A stretch of DNA of 64,000 nt, taken from contig NZ_CP136628.1 in assembly GCF_032918005.1 (NCBI RefSeq), positions 5,937,501 through 6,001,500 of the forward strand, written 5' to 3'. Under the pieces are notes generated by a model. That model worked only from the letters and a program-made list of their open reading frames with translations. It made no database searches and was not told where the DNA came from. This document shows positions 8,342 to 16,553 of this stretch, piece after piece (position 1 is the stretch's first letter; each line of letters starts with the position of its first letter). Position numbers and translations under genes: made by a program. The DNA is from Bradyrhizobium sp. NDS-1. GTDB lineage: Bacteria; Pseudomonadota; Alphaproteobacteria; Rhizobiales; Xanthobacteraceae.

Positions 8342-9208
8342 CTAAAAATTCACCCCGAACACCATCCGGGCCTGGTGACGCTCGAAATTGACGAGGTCGA
8401 GATTTGCGGATGAACCGGCCGGACGCCCCCAGGCCTGCATGCTCCAGCTCAGGGTAAGCCGTGAGCGCTCGGATAGCTGGAAATAGGCGGTCGGGCCGAC
8501 GAACAGCGCCTGGCCGGAAAACTCCCCAAGGCCGATGCCTTCATATTGCCGGAAGTAGCGCAGCTCCCCGCCGAGCAGCACATTGGGCCGCAGGCGCACC
8601 AGGCCGGCAAACGCCGCCCCGATCGTCGAGCTCTTCTCGGACACTCCGGCCATCTCGAAGCGCGCCCATTCCGGCTGATAGATCAGGTTGAGGGCGCCGA
8701 TGGCGAAGTTCGGGATGAGCTCGCGGTCGATGGCGAGAGTGAGTTCGGTGCCGTACATCCGCCCTTTCGCACCGCTGGTCTCGTCGATGCGGTCACCATG
8801 GAGCTCGGCGGCGATGGTGAGACCGAACGGCGCGCGCTCGCGGTCGAGCAGGCGATAACGCAGGTCGAGCGAAGCGCCCTGGAAGTTGAGCTGGCGGCGG
8901 TCGTCGATATCGGGGACGCCGGTGATGTCGTGGAAGCTGGCGGTGCCGCCGACTTCGACGCGAAAGTTCGGCAGCGGCACGACCTCGATCTCGAACTCGT
9001 GCTCGAGGGCGCGATATGTGCCGCCCTTGCCGAGGCGGCCAGTCGTCTGGGTCTGGAATTCGCGTTCGCCGGGATTGCCGACATCGGTGCCGATCATGAA
9101 GCCGAAGATGTGCTCGGTATCGAAGCCTTCCTCGGCGCTGACGCATACGGGTAAAAGCGCGACCGTACAGGCAGCAATAGTGCAGAAGCTATTGGCTCTC
9201 GCGCGCAT
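8342..9208 (-). CDS. Putative outer-membrane beta-barrel protein
   Basis: 288 aa with a signal peptide (cleavage near CVSAEE) and alternating hydrophobic/polar strands. It ends in a C-terminal phenylalanine (RMVFGVNF), the usual outer-membrane insertion signal. Start 9208 is the second in-frame ATG; an earlier ATG at 9244 is possible and neither has a textbook ribosome-binding site. It lies 60 bp downstream of pqqA on the same strand, so it is probably co-transcribed with it. It is not a TonB-dependent receptor (too short, no plug). Its cargo is unknown. Confidence 0.7.
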   Translation of the reverse strand: MRARANSFCTIAACTVALLPVCVSAEEGFDTEHIFGFMIGTDVGNPGEREFQTQTTGRLGKGGTYRALEHEFEIEVVPLPNFRVEVGGTASFHDITGVPDIDDRRQLNFQGASLDLRYRLLDRERAPFGLTIAAELHGDRIDETSGAKGRMYGTELTLAIDRELIPNFAIGALNLIYQPEWARFEMAGVSEKSSTIGAAFAGLVRLRPNVLLGGELRYFRQYEGIGLGEFSGQALFVGPTAYFQLSERSRLTLSWSMQAWGRPAGSSANLDLVNFERHQARMVFGVNF

Positions 9209-9268
9209 TCCTGACACTACCACGGCTCCGACGGCGTTTGCCATCGAAGCCGCGGCAGGTCGTCAGTC

Positions 9269-9349
9269 TTACTTGCGCGAAGCGCAGGCGTACATGTTGA
9301 TTTCCATGCCGACCGGCACTTCCACGATCTTCGGAGCTTTCCAAGCCAT
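9269..9349 (-). CDS. pqqA: Coenzyme PQQ precursor peptide PqqA
   Basis: 26-codon gene; the peptide starts MAWKAPKIVEVPVGMEI and ends NMYACASRK. The Glu-x-x-x-Tyr motif (EINMY) is the pair that PqqE cross-links to build PQQ, and the sequence matches alphaproteobacterial PqqA throughout. GGGAG lies eight bases upstream of the ATG. No pqqB, C, D or E is in the window, so this is a solitary copy placed among the quinoprotein genes. Confidence 0.95.
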   Translation of the reverse strand: MAWKAPKIVEVPVGMEINMYACASRK

Positions 9350-9471
9350 TCGGGGTCTCCCAAGGTATTGAGCGCGACATCGCGCGGCGCAAAACCTAGG
9401 GCTGCGTCAATTGCAGTTCAAGCCTCGATTCGGCTGTCGAGCGCGTCTGTGTCGATTCTTCGCGACGGCAT

Positions 9472-9508
9472 TTCTCTCTGGGACAAAGCCAGTTCTCTCT
9501 TGGTCAAA
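9472..9508. promoter_or_regulatory. Two direct repeats upstream of pqqA, 21-bp period
   Basis: TTCTCTCTGGGACAAA (9472-9487) and TTCTCTCTTGGTCAAA (9493-9508) match at 13 of 16 positions and are spaced exactly two helical turns apart. They lie 123-159 bp upstream of pqqA. A near-identical element occurs upstream of xoxF. They look like a tandem binding site for a dimeric regulator. Confidence 0.5.
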
Positions 9509-9585
9509 CACGACCTGCAAGACGCTGCCAAGTGACTGCCTTGTGCGACGCACCGCGTCGAATCGACACCGACGACACTGCGCCG

Positions 9586-9915
9586 TCAGCAGCCCTTGTC
9601 GGCCATCGAGGCGTCCGGCTTCGCACCGTCGGCCCGCTGAGCCGCCGTCGGCTGGCTCTGCATTTGCCGCTGCGCATCTTCGGATGATGCCGGCGTTTCA
9701 CCGCTCGCGCGATTCATCGTGCTGGTCGGCGGATGCTGGCTGCTGTCGCTCGCCGGGCTGGACGAGTGCGACTGCGCCGAGCCTACGGTGACCGGACCAG
9801 AACCGGCATCCTTGTCGGTGCTGGCGCTGCCCGTGTTGCACGGGCCTGCGATGGCAGCGCCGGCGCTCAACATCAGGATCGCGCAGGCGGCAAGAACGGA
9901 ACGTTTCGTGTTCAT
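9586..9915 (-). CDS. Small exported Ser/Gln-rich protein
   Basis: 109 aa with a signal peptide (MNTKRSVLAACAILMLSAGAAIA). The mature part is a low-complexity Ser/Pro/Gln/Asp-rich chain with one cysteine near its N-terminus (GPCNTG) and one as the last residue (DKGC). Start 9915 is set by GAGGAG six bases upstream. It lies downstream of lanM on the same strand with a 140-bp gap. No domain is recognised. Confidence 0.65.
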   Translation of the reverse strand: MNTKRSVLAACAILMLSAGAAIAGPCNTGSASTDKDAGSGPVTVGSAQSHSSSPASDSSQHPPTSTMNRASGETPASSEDAQRQMQSQPTAAQRADGAKPDASMADKGC

Positions 9916-10055
9916 CTGCATCTCCTCTTCTCCCGCCGCGCCGCCCCGGCGCCAGGCAGGACATCGCGAAGAGAACAGGCCGAGCTGCCCGATGTTCCGA
10001 GTTTCGGAGCGGAAATGCTCGCAAAAGCCACCCGCCCCGTCCTGTTCCGTTGCAC

Positions 10056-10448
10056 TCACTGCAACAATCGCAGCAGCGTTCGGCCCGGGCGCGCGTTCAG
10101 CTCCTTCCCATCCAGCGTTCCATCCTTGTCCGGATTGGCCGCATTGAAGCGCTGCTCGACCACCGACAGATATTCGTCGAGCGTCAGCGTCCCATCGCGG
10201 TCGGGATCGGCGGCGGCGAGTTGTTTCGCCGTCAATCGTCCGCGCAATTCGCGCGCGTCAAGCGTGCCATCGCGATCGGGATCGAGCTTTGCGAACAATG
10301 CGGCACCCGCCTTCTTCACCTCGGCAAGATCGAGCGTGCCGTCATTGTCGGTATCGAACAACTTGACCGCGTTGCCGGAGGCCGACCAAGCCGGACCGGA
10401 CAACAATGCAATCGTGAGCGCAAGCGCAATCGAGTGGCGCGAAATCAT
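10056..10448 (-). CDS. lanM: Lanmodulin, periplasmic lanthanide-binding EF-hand protein
   Basis: 130 aa: signal peptide to about residue 23, then four EF-hand loops at residues 32-43, 56-67, 81-92 and 105-116 (DTDNDGTLDLAE, DPDRDGTLDARE, DPDRDGTLTLDE, NPDKDGTLDGKE). Loops 2-4 have proline at position 2 and loop 4 begins with Asn, as in Methylobacterium lanmodulin. The loops are only 12-13 residues apart, which is the lanmodulin hallmark. Differences: loop 1 has Thr at position 2 and loop 3 has Thr instead of Asp at position 9. The start at 10448 has GGGAGG upstream. It is divergent from an ExaF-like dehydrogenase. Confidence 0.93.
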   Translation of the reverse strand: MISRHSIALALTIALLSGPAWSASGNAVKLFDTDNDGTLDLAEVKKAGAALFAKLDPDRDGTLDARELRGRLTAKQLAAADPDRDGTLTLDEYLSVVEQRFNAANPDKDGTLDGKELNARPGRTLLRLLQ

Positions 10449-10778
10449 CAAGTCCTCCCAGACAAAGCCCCCCGGTGCAAGCCGGGGCAGCAACGAGATA
10501 AATCCCCAAGCGGCTCCCGGTTCAAGTCCGAAATGCAACTTGCGCGCGCTGCAACTCGCGGAAACGGAACGCTCGCCCTGACCAGTTCAATCGGAGGTGC
10601 TTCGTGGTGCGGAATTTCCCAGCGTCTCCACGCAAGCGGAGCCGGTTTCCGTGAGGTGACCGACAATCGCATTCAACGATATCGGCACGACATCTGCGAC
10701 TTTCGTATTGACGCGTTTTGGTTTCCGACGGAGATTTGCTTCCGCAGCGTCAAAAGGCGCGCATATTGGGAGGAACGG
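10449..10778. promoter_or_regulatory. Divergent promoter region of lanM and the ExaF-like dehydrogenase
   Basis: 330 bp without a gene. It contains two direct copies of TGCAACT(T/C)GCG 16 bp apart in start position near 10533-10559, which could be a regulator site. No convincing -35/-10 pair was found. The 21-bp-spaced motif seen upstream of pqqA and xoxF was looked for here and not found. Confidence 0.4.
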
Positions 10779-12443
10779 ATGAAACGCTTTGCGATGGCCG
10801 CGAGCCTCGTCATGCTTGCATCGACTTGTGCAAGCGCACAGACCACCGAGCAACTGGTCAAAGGCGCGACCGATACATCGAACGTTCTCAATTACGGGAT
10901 GGGTTACCATCTGCAGCGCTTCTCGACGCTGAACCAGATCAACAAGGACAGCGTCAAGAACCTTGTCCCGATCTGGAATTACTCTTTCAACGACGATCGC
11001 AGCGAGGAATCCCAGCCCATAGTCTATCAGGGCGTGATCTATGTGACCTCGCACAATGCGACCATGGCGGTGGACGCCAAGACCGGCAAGCAGATCTGGA
11101 AGAGCAAGATCGAATATCCCGCCGAGACGCCCCGAATCGTCTGCTGCGGCATCATCAATCGCGGCGTCGCAATCCACGAGGGCAAGTTGTTTCGCACGAC
11201 GCTCGATGCCAACGTGGTTGCGATTGACGCAAAGACAGGCAAGGAGCTGTGGCGTCAGAAGGCCGCCGACATCAAGGAAGGCTATTCGATGACGGTGGCC
11301 CCGCTGGTCGCCGATGGCGTCGTCATCACCGGTGTCTCCGGCGCCGAGTTCGGCACCAGGGGCTTCATCGACGGCTGGGATCCGGCGACAGGCAAGCACC
11401 TGTGGCGCACCCATTCGATCCCGTCACCGGAAGAGCCCGGCGGCGACACCTGGAAGGGCGACACCTGGAAGCTCGGCGGCGGCTCGACCTGGATCACGGG
11501 CTCTTATGACCCCGAGCTGAACACCGTGTATTGGGGCATCGGCAATCCCGGCCCGTTCAATTCAGCGGTGCGCCCGGGCGACAATCTCTACACCTGCTCC
11601 GTGCTGGCGATGGACCCCAAGACCGGCAAGATCAAGTGGCACTACCAGTTCTCACCGAACAATCCGTTCGATTACGATGCGGTCGCCGAGATGGTGCTCG
11701 CGGATGTGAACGTCGAGGGCAAGCCGACCAAGACGCTGATGAATGCCAACCGCAACGGCTTCTTCTACGTGCTCGACCGCACCAACGGCAAGCTGCTGGC
11801 GGCCAACCCTTACGTGAAGGTGAATTGGGCGACCGGCGTCGACATGAAGACGGGCCGTCCGATCGAGACCGACGTCGCCAAGGAGGCGCGCGAGGGCAAG
11901 AAGGTGACGGTCTATCCCTCGATCCTCGGCGGCAAGAACTGGGAGCCGATGTCGTTCAATCCGCAGACCGGCCTCGCTTATGCCAACACGCTCAACTTCG
12001 GCGGCAAGTACAAGGCCGAGCCCGTCACCTTCAAGCAGGGTGAATGGTATCTCGGCATGGACCTGACCGATCCCTGGGAGTTCGGGGACGGACCGCGCGG
12101 TCACCTCAAGGCCATCGACCCGATGACGGGTAAGTCGAAGTGGGAAGCGCCGAGCGACATTCCACGCTTCTCAGGCGTGCTGTCGACCGCGGGCGGCGTT
12201 GTGTTCTCGGGCGCCCTGACCGGGGAGTTCGAGGCCTTCGACGCCGACACCGGCAAGAAGCTCTGGCAGTTCCAGACCGGGTCCGGCATCGAGGGCCAGC
12301 CGGTGACCTGGCAGCAGGACGGCGTGCAGTATGTCGCGGTGACCAGCGGTTATGGCGGCGTCTACTCACTGTTCTCCGGCGACGAGCGGCTTGCCAAAGT
12401 GCCGCCCGGCGGGTCGCTTTGGGTCTTTGCGGTCAAGCAGTAA
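10779..12443 (+). CDS. PQQ-dependent alcohol dehydrogenase, lanthanide type (ExaF-like)
   Basis: 554-aa periplasmic quinoprotein with a signal peptide (CASAQ). The eight-bladed propeller contains repeated tryptophan-docking motifs (DAKTGKxxW). The vicinal cysteines are at 122-123. The catalytic Asp298 is followed by Asp300 (FDYDAV); the second Asp marks lanthanide-dependent members, where calcium enzymes usually have Ala, Ser or Thr. Ribosome-binding site GGGAGG. It is followed by a cytochrome c and a MoxJ-type gene, the usual partners of such enzymes. Substrate may be ethanol, methanol or another alcohol. Confidence 0.9.
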   Translation: MKRFAMAASLVMLASTCASAQTTEQLVKGATDTSNVLNYGMGYHLQRFSTLNQINKDSVKNLVPIWNYSFNDDRSEESQPIVYQGVIYVTSHNATMAVDAKTGKQIWKSKIEYPAETPRIVCCGIINRGVAIHEGKLFRTTLDANVVAIDAKTGKELWRQKAADIKEGYSMTVAPLVADGVVITGVSGAEFGTRGFIDGWDPATGKHLWRTHSIPSPEEPGGDTWKGDTWKLGGGSTWITGSYDPELNTVYWGIGNPGPFNSAVRPGDNLYTCSVLAMDPKTGKIKWHYQFSPNNPFDYDAVAEMVLADVNVEGKPTKTLMNANRNGFFYVLDRTNGKLLAANPYVKVNWATGVDMKTGRPIETDVAKEAREGKKVTVYPSILGGKNWEPMSFNPQTGLAYANTLNFGGKYKAEPVTFKQGEWYLGMDLTDPWEFGDGPRGHLKAIDPMTGKSKWEAPSDIPRFSGVLSTAGGVVFSGALTGEFEAFDADTGKKLWQFQTGSGIEGQPVTWQQDGVQYVAVTSGYGGVYSLFSGDERLAKVPPGGSLWVFAVKQ

Positions 12444-12451
12444 TCCCCGGC

Positions 12452-12811
12452 ATGATGCTGAGAGACATTTTTGACAGGACGGCGGCGACCTTCGCCGCCG
12501 CCCTGGTGCTGACGGTCGCGCTTGCGGCGATCGTTCGTGCCGCCGACGAGCCGACCGGCAATCCCATGCAGGCGCAGATCGACCACGGCAAGTCGACCTA
12601 TGCCGAGAAATGCTCGCACTGCCACGGGCCGAACCTGATGAACTCCGGCACCATCACGCCGGATCTGCGCGCCATCCCCGACGACAGGACGCGCTTCGTC
12701 ACCACGGTAAAGAACGGCAAGAACAACAAGATGCCGCCCTGGGGCGACATCCTCAGCGACGATCAGATCGGGGATCTCTGGGCCTTCATCTCGAGCCGGA
12801 GAAAGCCATGA
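12452..12811 (+). CDS. Small periplasmic c-type cytochrome
   Basis: 119 aa with an N-terminal signal anchor or peptide and one haem-binding CSHCH at about residue 52. A methionine for the sixth ligand is in KMPPWGD. The start could be either of two tandem ATGs (12452 or 12455). It is eight bases after the dehydrogenase, and its stop overlaps the next start (ATGA). It is the likely electron acceptor of the upstream quinoprotein. Confidence 0.88.
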   Translation: MMLRDIFDRTAATFAAALVLTVALAAIVRAADEPTGNPMQAQIDHGKSTYAEKCSHCHGPNLMNSGTITPDLRAIPDDRTRFVTTVKNGKNNKMPPWGDILSDDQIGDLWAFISSRRKP

Positions 12812-13737
12812 GGGGCCGGCATATCGCATGGAGTCTCTCGGCTGTTCTGTCGATGATGGCATCGGTCGCTCTTGCGGCCGACGATCCTCTGAAAATCTGC
12901 CTCGACGAGGACCGGCCGCCGCTCTCGATGCATCAGCGCGACAAGCCGGATGCCGGCTTCGACGTGCTCCTGGCTCAGGCGATCGCGGAGCGGCTCGGAC
13001 GGCCGCTGACGATCCAGTGGTTCGAGAGCAAGCTGGACGAGGATGCGAGCCCACAGCTCGAAGCCAACGCGCTGCTCTCCGATGGGCGCTGCTCGCTCGT
13101 CGGCGGCTATGCGCTGACCCAGGATTCGCTCGTCGTCCCAGGAATGAAGACGGCGCGCTTGCCGGGTTTCGCCGGGGCCAAACGCGACGATCGCCGGCGC
13201 CGCGTCACGCTCGGCGTGCTCGCGCCGAGCCAGCCTTACGTCTATTCGCCGATGACGGTGGTACTCGGGCCGAAGGCAAGCGGCCGCAAGATCGGCGACA
13301 TCGGCGATCTCGCCGGGCTCCGTCTGGTCGTCGAAAGCGGCTCGCTCGGCGACGCCATCCTGATGACCTTCGAGAAGGGGCGGCTGATCGACAGCATCAC
13401 CCATCTCGTCCCCGGCCGCGACGATCTCTTGGGCGCGCTCCAGCGCGGCGACCATGACGCGACACTGATTGATCTCGCGCGCTTCGACGCTCATCGCGCC
13501 GCACACCCCGACAGTACGCTGAAGGCCTCCGGCTATTACTATCCGATCGGCGCCAATCGCGGCTATGTCGGGCTTGCCGGCGATGGCGCACTGATCGACG
13601 CCGTCAACAAGGCGCTGAGCGCCCTCGCGGCCGAGGGCAGGATCGCCGAACTCGGCAGGCAGGCCGGCCTCACCTACCTGCCACCGCGCGAGCCCGCGAT
13701 TCTGGGCGACGTCTGGACGAAGATCATTCAGCGGTGA
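12808..13737 (+). CDS. Quinoprotein dehydrogenase-associated binding protein (MoxJ/XoxJ-like)
   Basis: 309-aa periplasmic protein with a signal peptide (VALAADD). It has the type 2 periplasmic-binding (family 3) fold and begins LKICLDEDRPPLSM, with GFDVLLAQAIAERLG after it. This is the family found next to methanol dehydrogenase genes and thought to help activate the dehydrogenase rather than to feed a transporter. No permease or ATPase follows it, which agrees. It overlaps the cytochrome gene by four bases (ATGA). Confidence 0.85.
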   Translation: MRGRHIAWSLSAVLSMMASVALAADDPLKICLDEDRPPLSMHQRDKPDAGFDVLLAQAIAERLGRPLTIQWFESKLDEDASPQLEANALLSDGRCSLVGGYALTQDSLVVPGMKTARLPGFAGAKRDDRRRRVTLGVLAPSQPYVYSPMTVVLGPKASGRKIGDIGDLAGLRLVVESGSLGDAILMTFEKGRLIDSITHLVPGRDDLLGALQRGDHDATLIDLARFDAHRAAHPDSTLKASGYYYPIGANRGYVGLAGDGALIDAVNKALSALAAEGRIAELGRQAGLTYLPPREPAILGDVWTKIIQR

Positions 13738-13922
13738 GGCTCTCTGGTGCCGGACGCGCAGCAAACACCCTTTTGGCGTTGCGGCGCAGAGCGTGACCCA
13801 TGCGGTATTGCTCGCAACCGAGGCTGCGCTCTAATGGATTCGGGTCCGCGTGCCGCACCCATCCCGTGAATGACGGATGATGCAGCGAATGCGCCAATCT
13901 GTCTCGCCTGAGGCCCGTGGCA

Positions 13923-13937
13923 GCACCAGCCTGGTGC
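13923..13937. promoter_or_regulatory. Perfect palindrome ahead of a binding-protein gene
   Basis: GCACCAGCCTGGTGC is a perfect 7+1+7 inverted repeat 30 bp upstream of the next start codon. It could be an operator or a small RNA hairpin in the leader. Confidence 0.35.
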
Positions 13938-13966
13938 AGTACCCTGCCCAAAACCGGGAGAGAATC

Positions 13967-14968
13967 ATGTCCACAAAAATCGATCGCCGCCACTTCATCG
14001 CCGCCGGAGCCGGCGCATTCGCAATGCCTTTCATCTCGCGCAGCGTCTCTGCGCAAGCTGCATCACAAGGCACATGGCCGGCGCGGCAGATTCGCATGAT
14101 TTGCAGCTATCCCGCCGGCGGGCAGACCGACCTGCTCGCGCGCGCCTACGGCGAATTCATCTCCAAGCAGGTCGGCAAGCCTGTGGTCGTCGAGAACAAG
14201 CCGGGCGCCTCCGGCGCGATCGGCACGGCGGAGGTCGCCCGCGCCGAGCCCGACGGCCACACCATCCTGTGCTCAATCTCGACCACCTACATCATGAACC
14301 GGGTGGTGATGAAGAATCCCGGCTACGAGATGGACAAGGACTTGACGCTCGTCAGCGTCATTCCGGGCGCCGGCCTGTTGCTGGTGGCGAACCCGAAGAC
14401 CGGGGTCAAGACGCTGGAGGATTTCGTCGCATTCGCCCGCAAGAGCGGCAGGGTGAACTTCGGGACCTACAGCGCGGGCTCGGCCCCGCACATGACGATC
14501 AACGAACTCAACAAGCAGTACGGCCTCAACATCGAGCCGGTCCATTACCGCGGCGAGGCTCCGATGTGGACGGGGATGCTCGAGGGCACGCTCGATGCCG
14601 CGATGGGAAGCTACACCGCAGCACAGTCGGTGCTGCAAAGCGACCGCGGCACCGTGTTCGCGGTGCATTCGAAGAAGGTCAACGCGATCCCTGCCATCAA
14701 GACCCTCCCGGAGCAGGGCGCCTCCTCGAAATTCTTCACCGTGAGCGGCTTTTCGGGCTGGGCCTTGCCCAAGGCAACGCCGCAGCCGATCGTCGACCGC
14801 CTGGCGGAGCTCTGCGTCGCGGCCAACAACGATCCGAAAGTGAAGGAGGTTCTCACGACCTTCGTGCTCGAGCCCGCGATCGGCTTCAAGGAGACCAACG
14901 AACTGTATCAGCGCGAACTGCCGATCTGGATCGAGAGCGCAAAGTCGCTCGGCCTCGAGCCGGCCTGA
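13967..14968 (+). CDS. Tripartite tricarboxylate transporter (Bug-family) substrate-binding protein
   Basis: 333 aa with a twin-arginine signal (DRRHFIAAGAGAFAMP). Family hallmarks are RMICSYPAGGQTDLLAR, VVENKPGASGAIG and VARAEPDGHTIL. It is a periplasmic binder of an organic anion. Ribosome-binding site GGGAG. The membrane subunits TctA/TctB are not nearby, so it is an orphan Bug protein, which is common in this type of genome. It is followed by a possible terminator. Confidence 0.92.
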   Translation: MSTKIDRRHFIAAGAGAFAMPFISRSVSAQAASQGTWPARQIRMICSYPAGGQTDLLARAYGEFISKQVGKPVVVENKPGASGAIGTAEVARAEPDGHTILCSISTTYIMNRVVMKNPGYEMDKDLTLVSVIPGAGLLLVANPKTGVKTLEDFVAFARKSGRVNFGTYSAGSAPHMTINELNKQYGLNIEPVHYRGEAPMWTGMLEGTLDAAMGSYTAAQSVLQSDRGTVFAVHSKKVNAIPAIKTLPEQGASSKFFTVSGFSGWALPKATPQPIVDRLAELCVAANNDPKVKEVLTTFVLEPAIGFKETNELYQRELPIWIESAKSLGLEPA

Positions 14969-15018
14969 GTCTCGGGGCGAAGCGTAACGCGCCGCGCCGG
15001 CGCCCTTCGAGGTCGCGA

Positions 15019-15054
15019 CTTCCGACCAAAAGCCTAGTGTCGGAAGCGCGTTTT
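15019..15054 (+). terminator. Hairpin followed by a short T run
   Basis: CTTCCGAC (15019-15026) pairs with GTCGGAAG (15039-15046) over a 12-base loop, followed by CGCG and TTTT. It lies 50 bp after the Bug-protein gene. The T run is short, so termination strength is uncertain. Confidence 0.45.
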
Positions 15055-15097
15055 CCCGCTATGATTGCACACCTCTGCGGACAGGAAGGCCGATCGC

Positions 15098-15523
15098 ATG
15101 ACACCGGATGCAGTCGCCGTCGCCGTTATGATCATCCTGCTGTTTCCGATGAGCTATTTCACGCTGGCCTCGCCCGCTTTCCTGCTGGTGAAGCTCGATA
15201 TCCAGCCCGTCGCCCAGTTGCTGCGCGGAATGTTCAACGCCCATTTTCTGGTGATGCGCGTCGCCGGCATCATTGGAACCGTGGCGCTCCTCCTCGACGG
15301 CCGCCTGCTTGCCGCGCTGGGCGTTGGCATGATCGCTGCCGTGGCGATCTGGGGACGCCGCTGGTTCATGCAAAGAGTGGACGACCAGCTCAGCGCAAGG
15401 GAGGCCGGGGATGCCGATGCGCCGCGTCGGTTGCGCCGGCTGCATTGGAGCGGAATGCTGGGGAACGCGGTGGCGCTCGTCGCCCTCGTGGCCGGCATTC
15501 CCTATGTCGCCTCGTCCGCGTGA
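15098..15523 (+). CDS. Integral membrane protein, unknown function
   Basis: 141 aa with about four hydrophobic segments: residues 5-26, about 45-58, 61-76 and 115-136. A charged Arg-rich stretch (DAPRRLRRLHW) precedes the last helix. AGGAAGG lies nine bases upstream of ATG 15098; an earlier in-frame ATG at 15065 lacks such a site. It is convergent with the AraC regulator gene. No family is recognised. Confidence 0.65.
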   Translation: MTPDAVAVAVMIILLFPMSYFTLASPAFLLVKLDIQPVAQLLRGMFNAHFLVMRVAGIIGTVALLLDGRLLAALGVGMIAAVAIWGRRWFMQRVDDQLSAREAGDADAPRRLRRLHWSGMLGNAVALVALVAGIPYVASSA

Positions 15524-15584
15524 AACGTCGCCGTCCGCGCGACCGGCCCGACGATTGTCGCGTGGAGCATTCGCTGGAAAGCGG

Positions 15585-16553
15585 CTAGTGTTCGCCCGAA
15601 CTCGCCGTGCCCTGCTGCGCCTTGTGGATCGAGGACGGCACCACGCCAAAGTATTTCCTGAACACCCGGCTGAAATGCGATGAGCTGGAGAAGCCCCAGG
15701 AGAACGCGACGTCGGTGATGGTCTTGCCGGCGTGAGCCTCGAGTTCCTGGCGGCAGTTCTGCAAGCGCGCTTGCCAGATGTAGTCGCTCACCGTGGTGCC
15801 ACGCTCCGAGAACAGCATGTGCAGATAGCGCTTGGAGCAGCCGAGCTCGGCGGAGATCTGGTCGATGCACAGATCCGGGTCGCGCAGATGCTCGCGGATG
15901 AAGAATTGCGCGCGCACATACATCGCTTCGGGGCCGACCCGGTCGAACATCGTGTCCGCTTCGCGCAACGGCAGCAGTAGCAGGTCGATCAGCGAATCAG
16001 CGACGCCGACCGCGCTGTTCGCCGACAGCTTGGCCGCCTCGTCGAACGTGGCATGGACGAACTCGTGTGCGATCCGCCCCGTGCCCGTCTTCGACGTCAG
16101 CTTGCAGGCGGGCATCCGCTGCGACGGGAATCCGCGGTCGCGCAGCAGCGCCTTCGGCACGATCACCACGTCGTGACGCGTGAAGGCAGGGCTGATGATC
16201 GAATGCGGGCAGGAGACGTCATAGGCGATGATATCGCCGGGATTGATTTCGATGTGGCGGCCTTCCTGCTCGAAATAGGACACGCCATAGGTCTGGAAGT
16301 GGATCTTGATGTAGGGGTGTTCATTGGCCTTGGCGCGTGCCAGCGTGTGCGCGATGCGATGCTGGCTCACCTCGATCTGGCAGAGCTTCAGGCGCGAGAC
16401 GCTCGTGTAGTCGATGCGGCCTTCGAGCGAGGACGCCTCCAGCGGGTCGACGTCGAAATGCCCACACAGGCTCGTCAGCCCGTCGATCCAGCTCTGGATC
16501 TGGCGCTTCGGCGTCATACCGGTCGTCGAGAGCGTGTGAATGGTGTCGGACAT
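15585..16553 (-). CDS. AraC/XylS-family transcriptional regulator
   Basis: 322 aa. The N-terminal part (to about residue 190) is a cupin-like ligand-binding domain with PYIKIHFQTYG and GDIIAYD. The C-terminal part holds two helix-turn-helix motifs, with DQISAELGCSKRYLHMLF and TDVAFSWGFSSSSHFSRVFRK; the second matches the AraC signature. Start 16553 has GGA four bases upstream; an ATG at 16565 is also possible. It is divergent from xoxF across a 514-bp gap and is a candidate regulator of xoxF. Confidence 0.9.
   Translation of the reverse strand: MSDTIHTLSTTGMTPKRQIQSWIDGLTSLCGHFDVDPLEASSLEGRIDYTSVSRLKLCQIEVSQHRIAHTLARAKANEHPYIKIHFQTYGVSYFEQEGRHIEINPGDIIAYDVSCPHSIISPAFTRHDVVIVPKALLRDRGFPSQRMPACKLTSKTGTGRIAHEFVHATFDEAAKLSANSAVGVADSLIDLLLLPLREADTMFDRVGPEAMYVRAQFFIREHLRDPDLCIDQISAELGCSKRYLHMLFSERGTTVSDYIWQARLQNCRQELEAHAGKTITDVAFSWGFSSSSHFSRVFRKYFGVVPSSIHKAQQGTASSGEH

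Noticed and set aside
8342..9208. TonB-dependent lanthanide-chelator receptor
   Set aside because: Too short (288 aa) and without plug domain or TonB box; only a small barrel is supported.
12808..13737. Amino-acid ABC transporter binding protein
   Set aside because: The fold is the same, but no transporter genes follow and the quinoprotein-cytochrome context fits the MoxJ/XoxJ group better.
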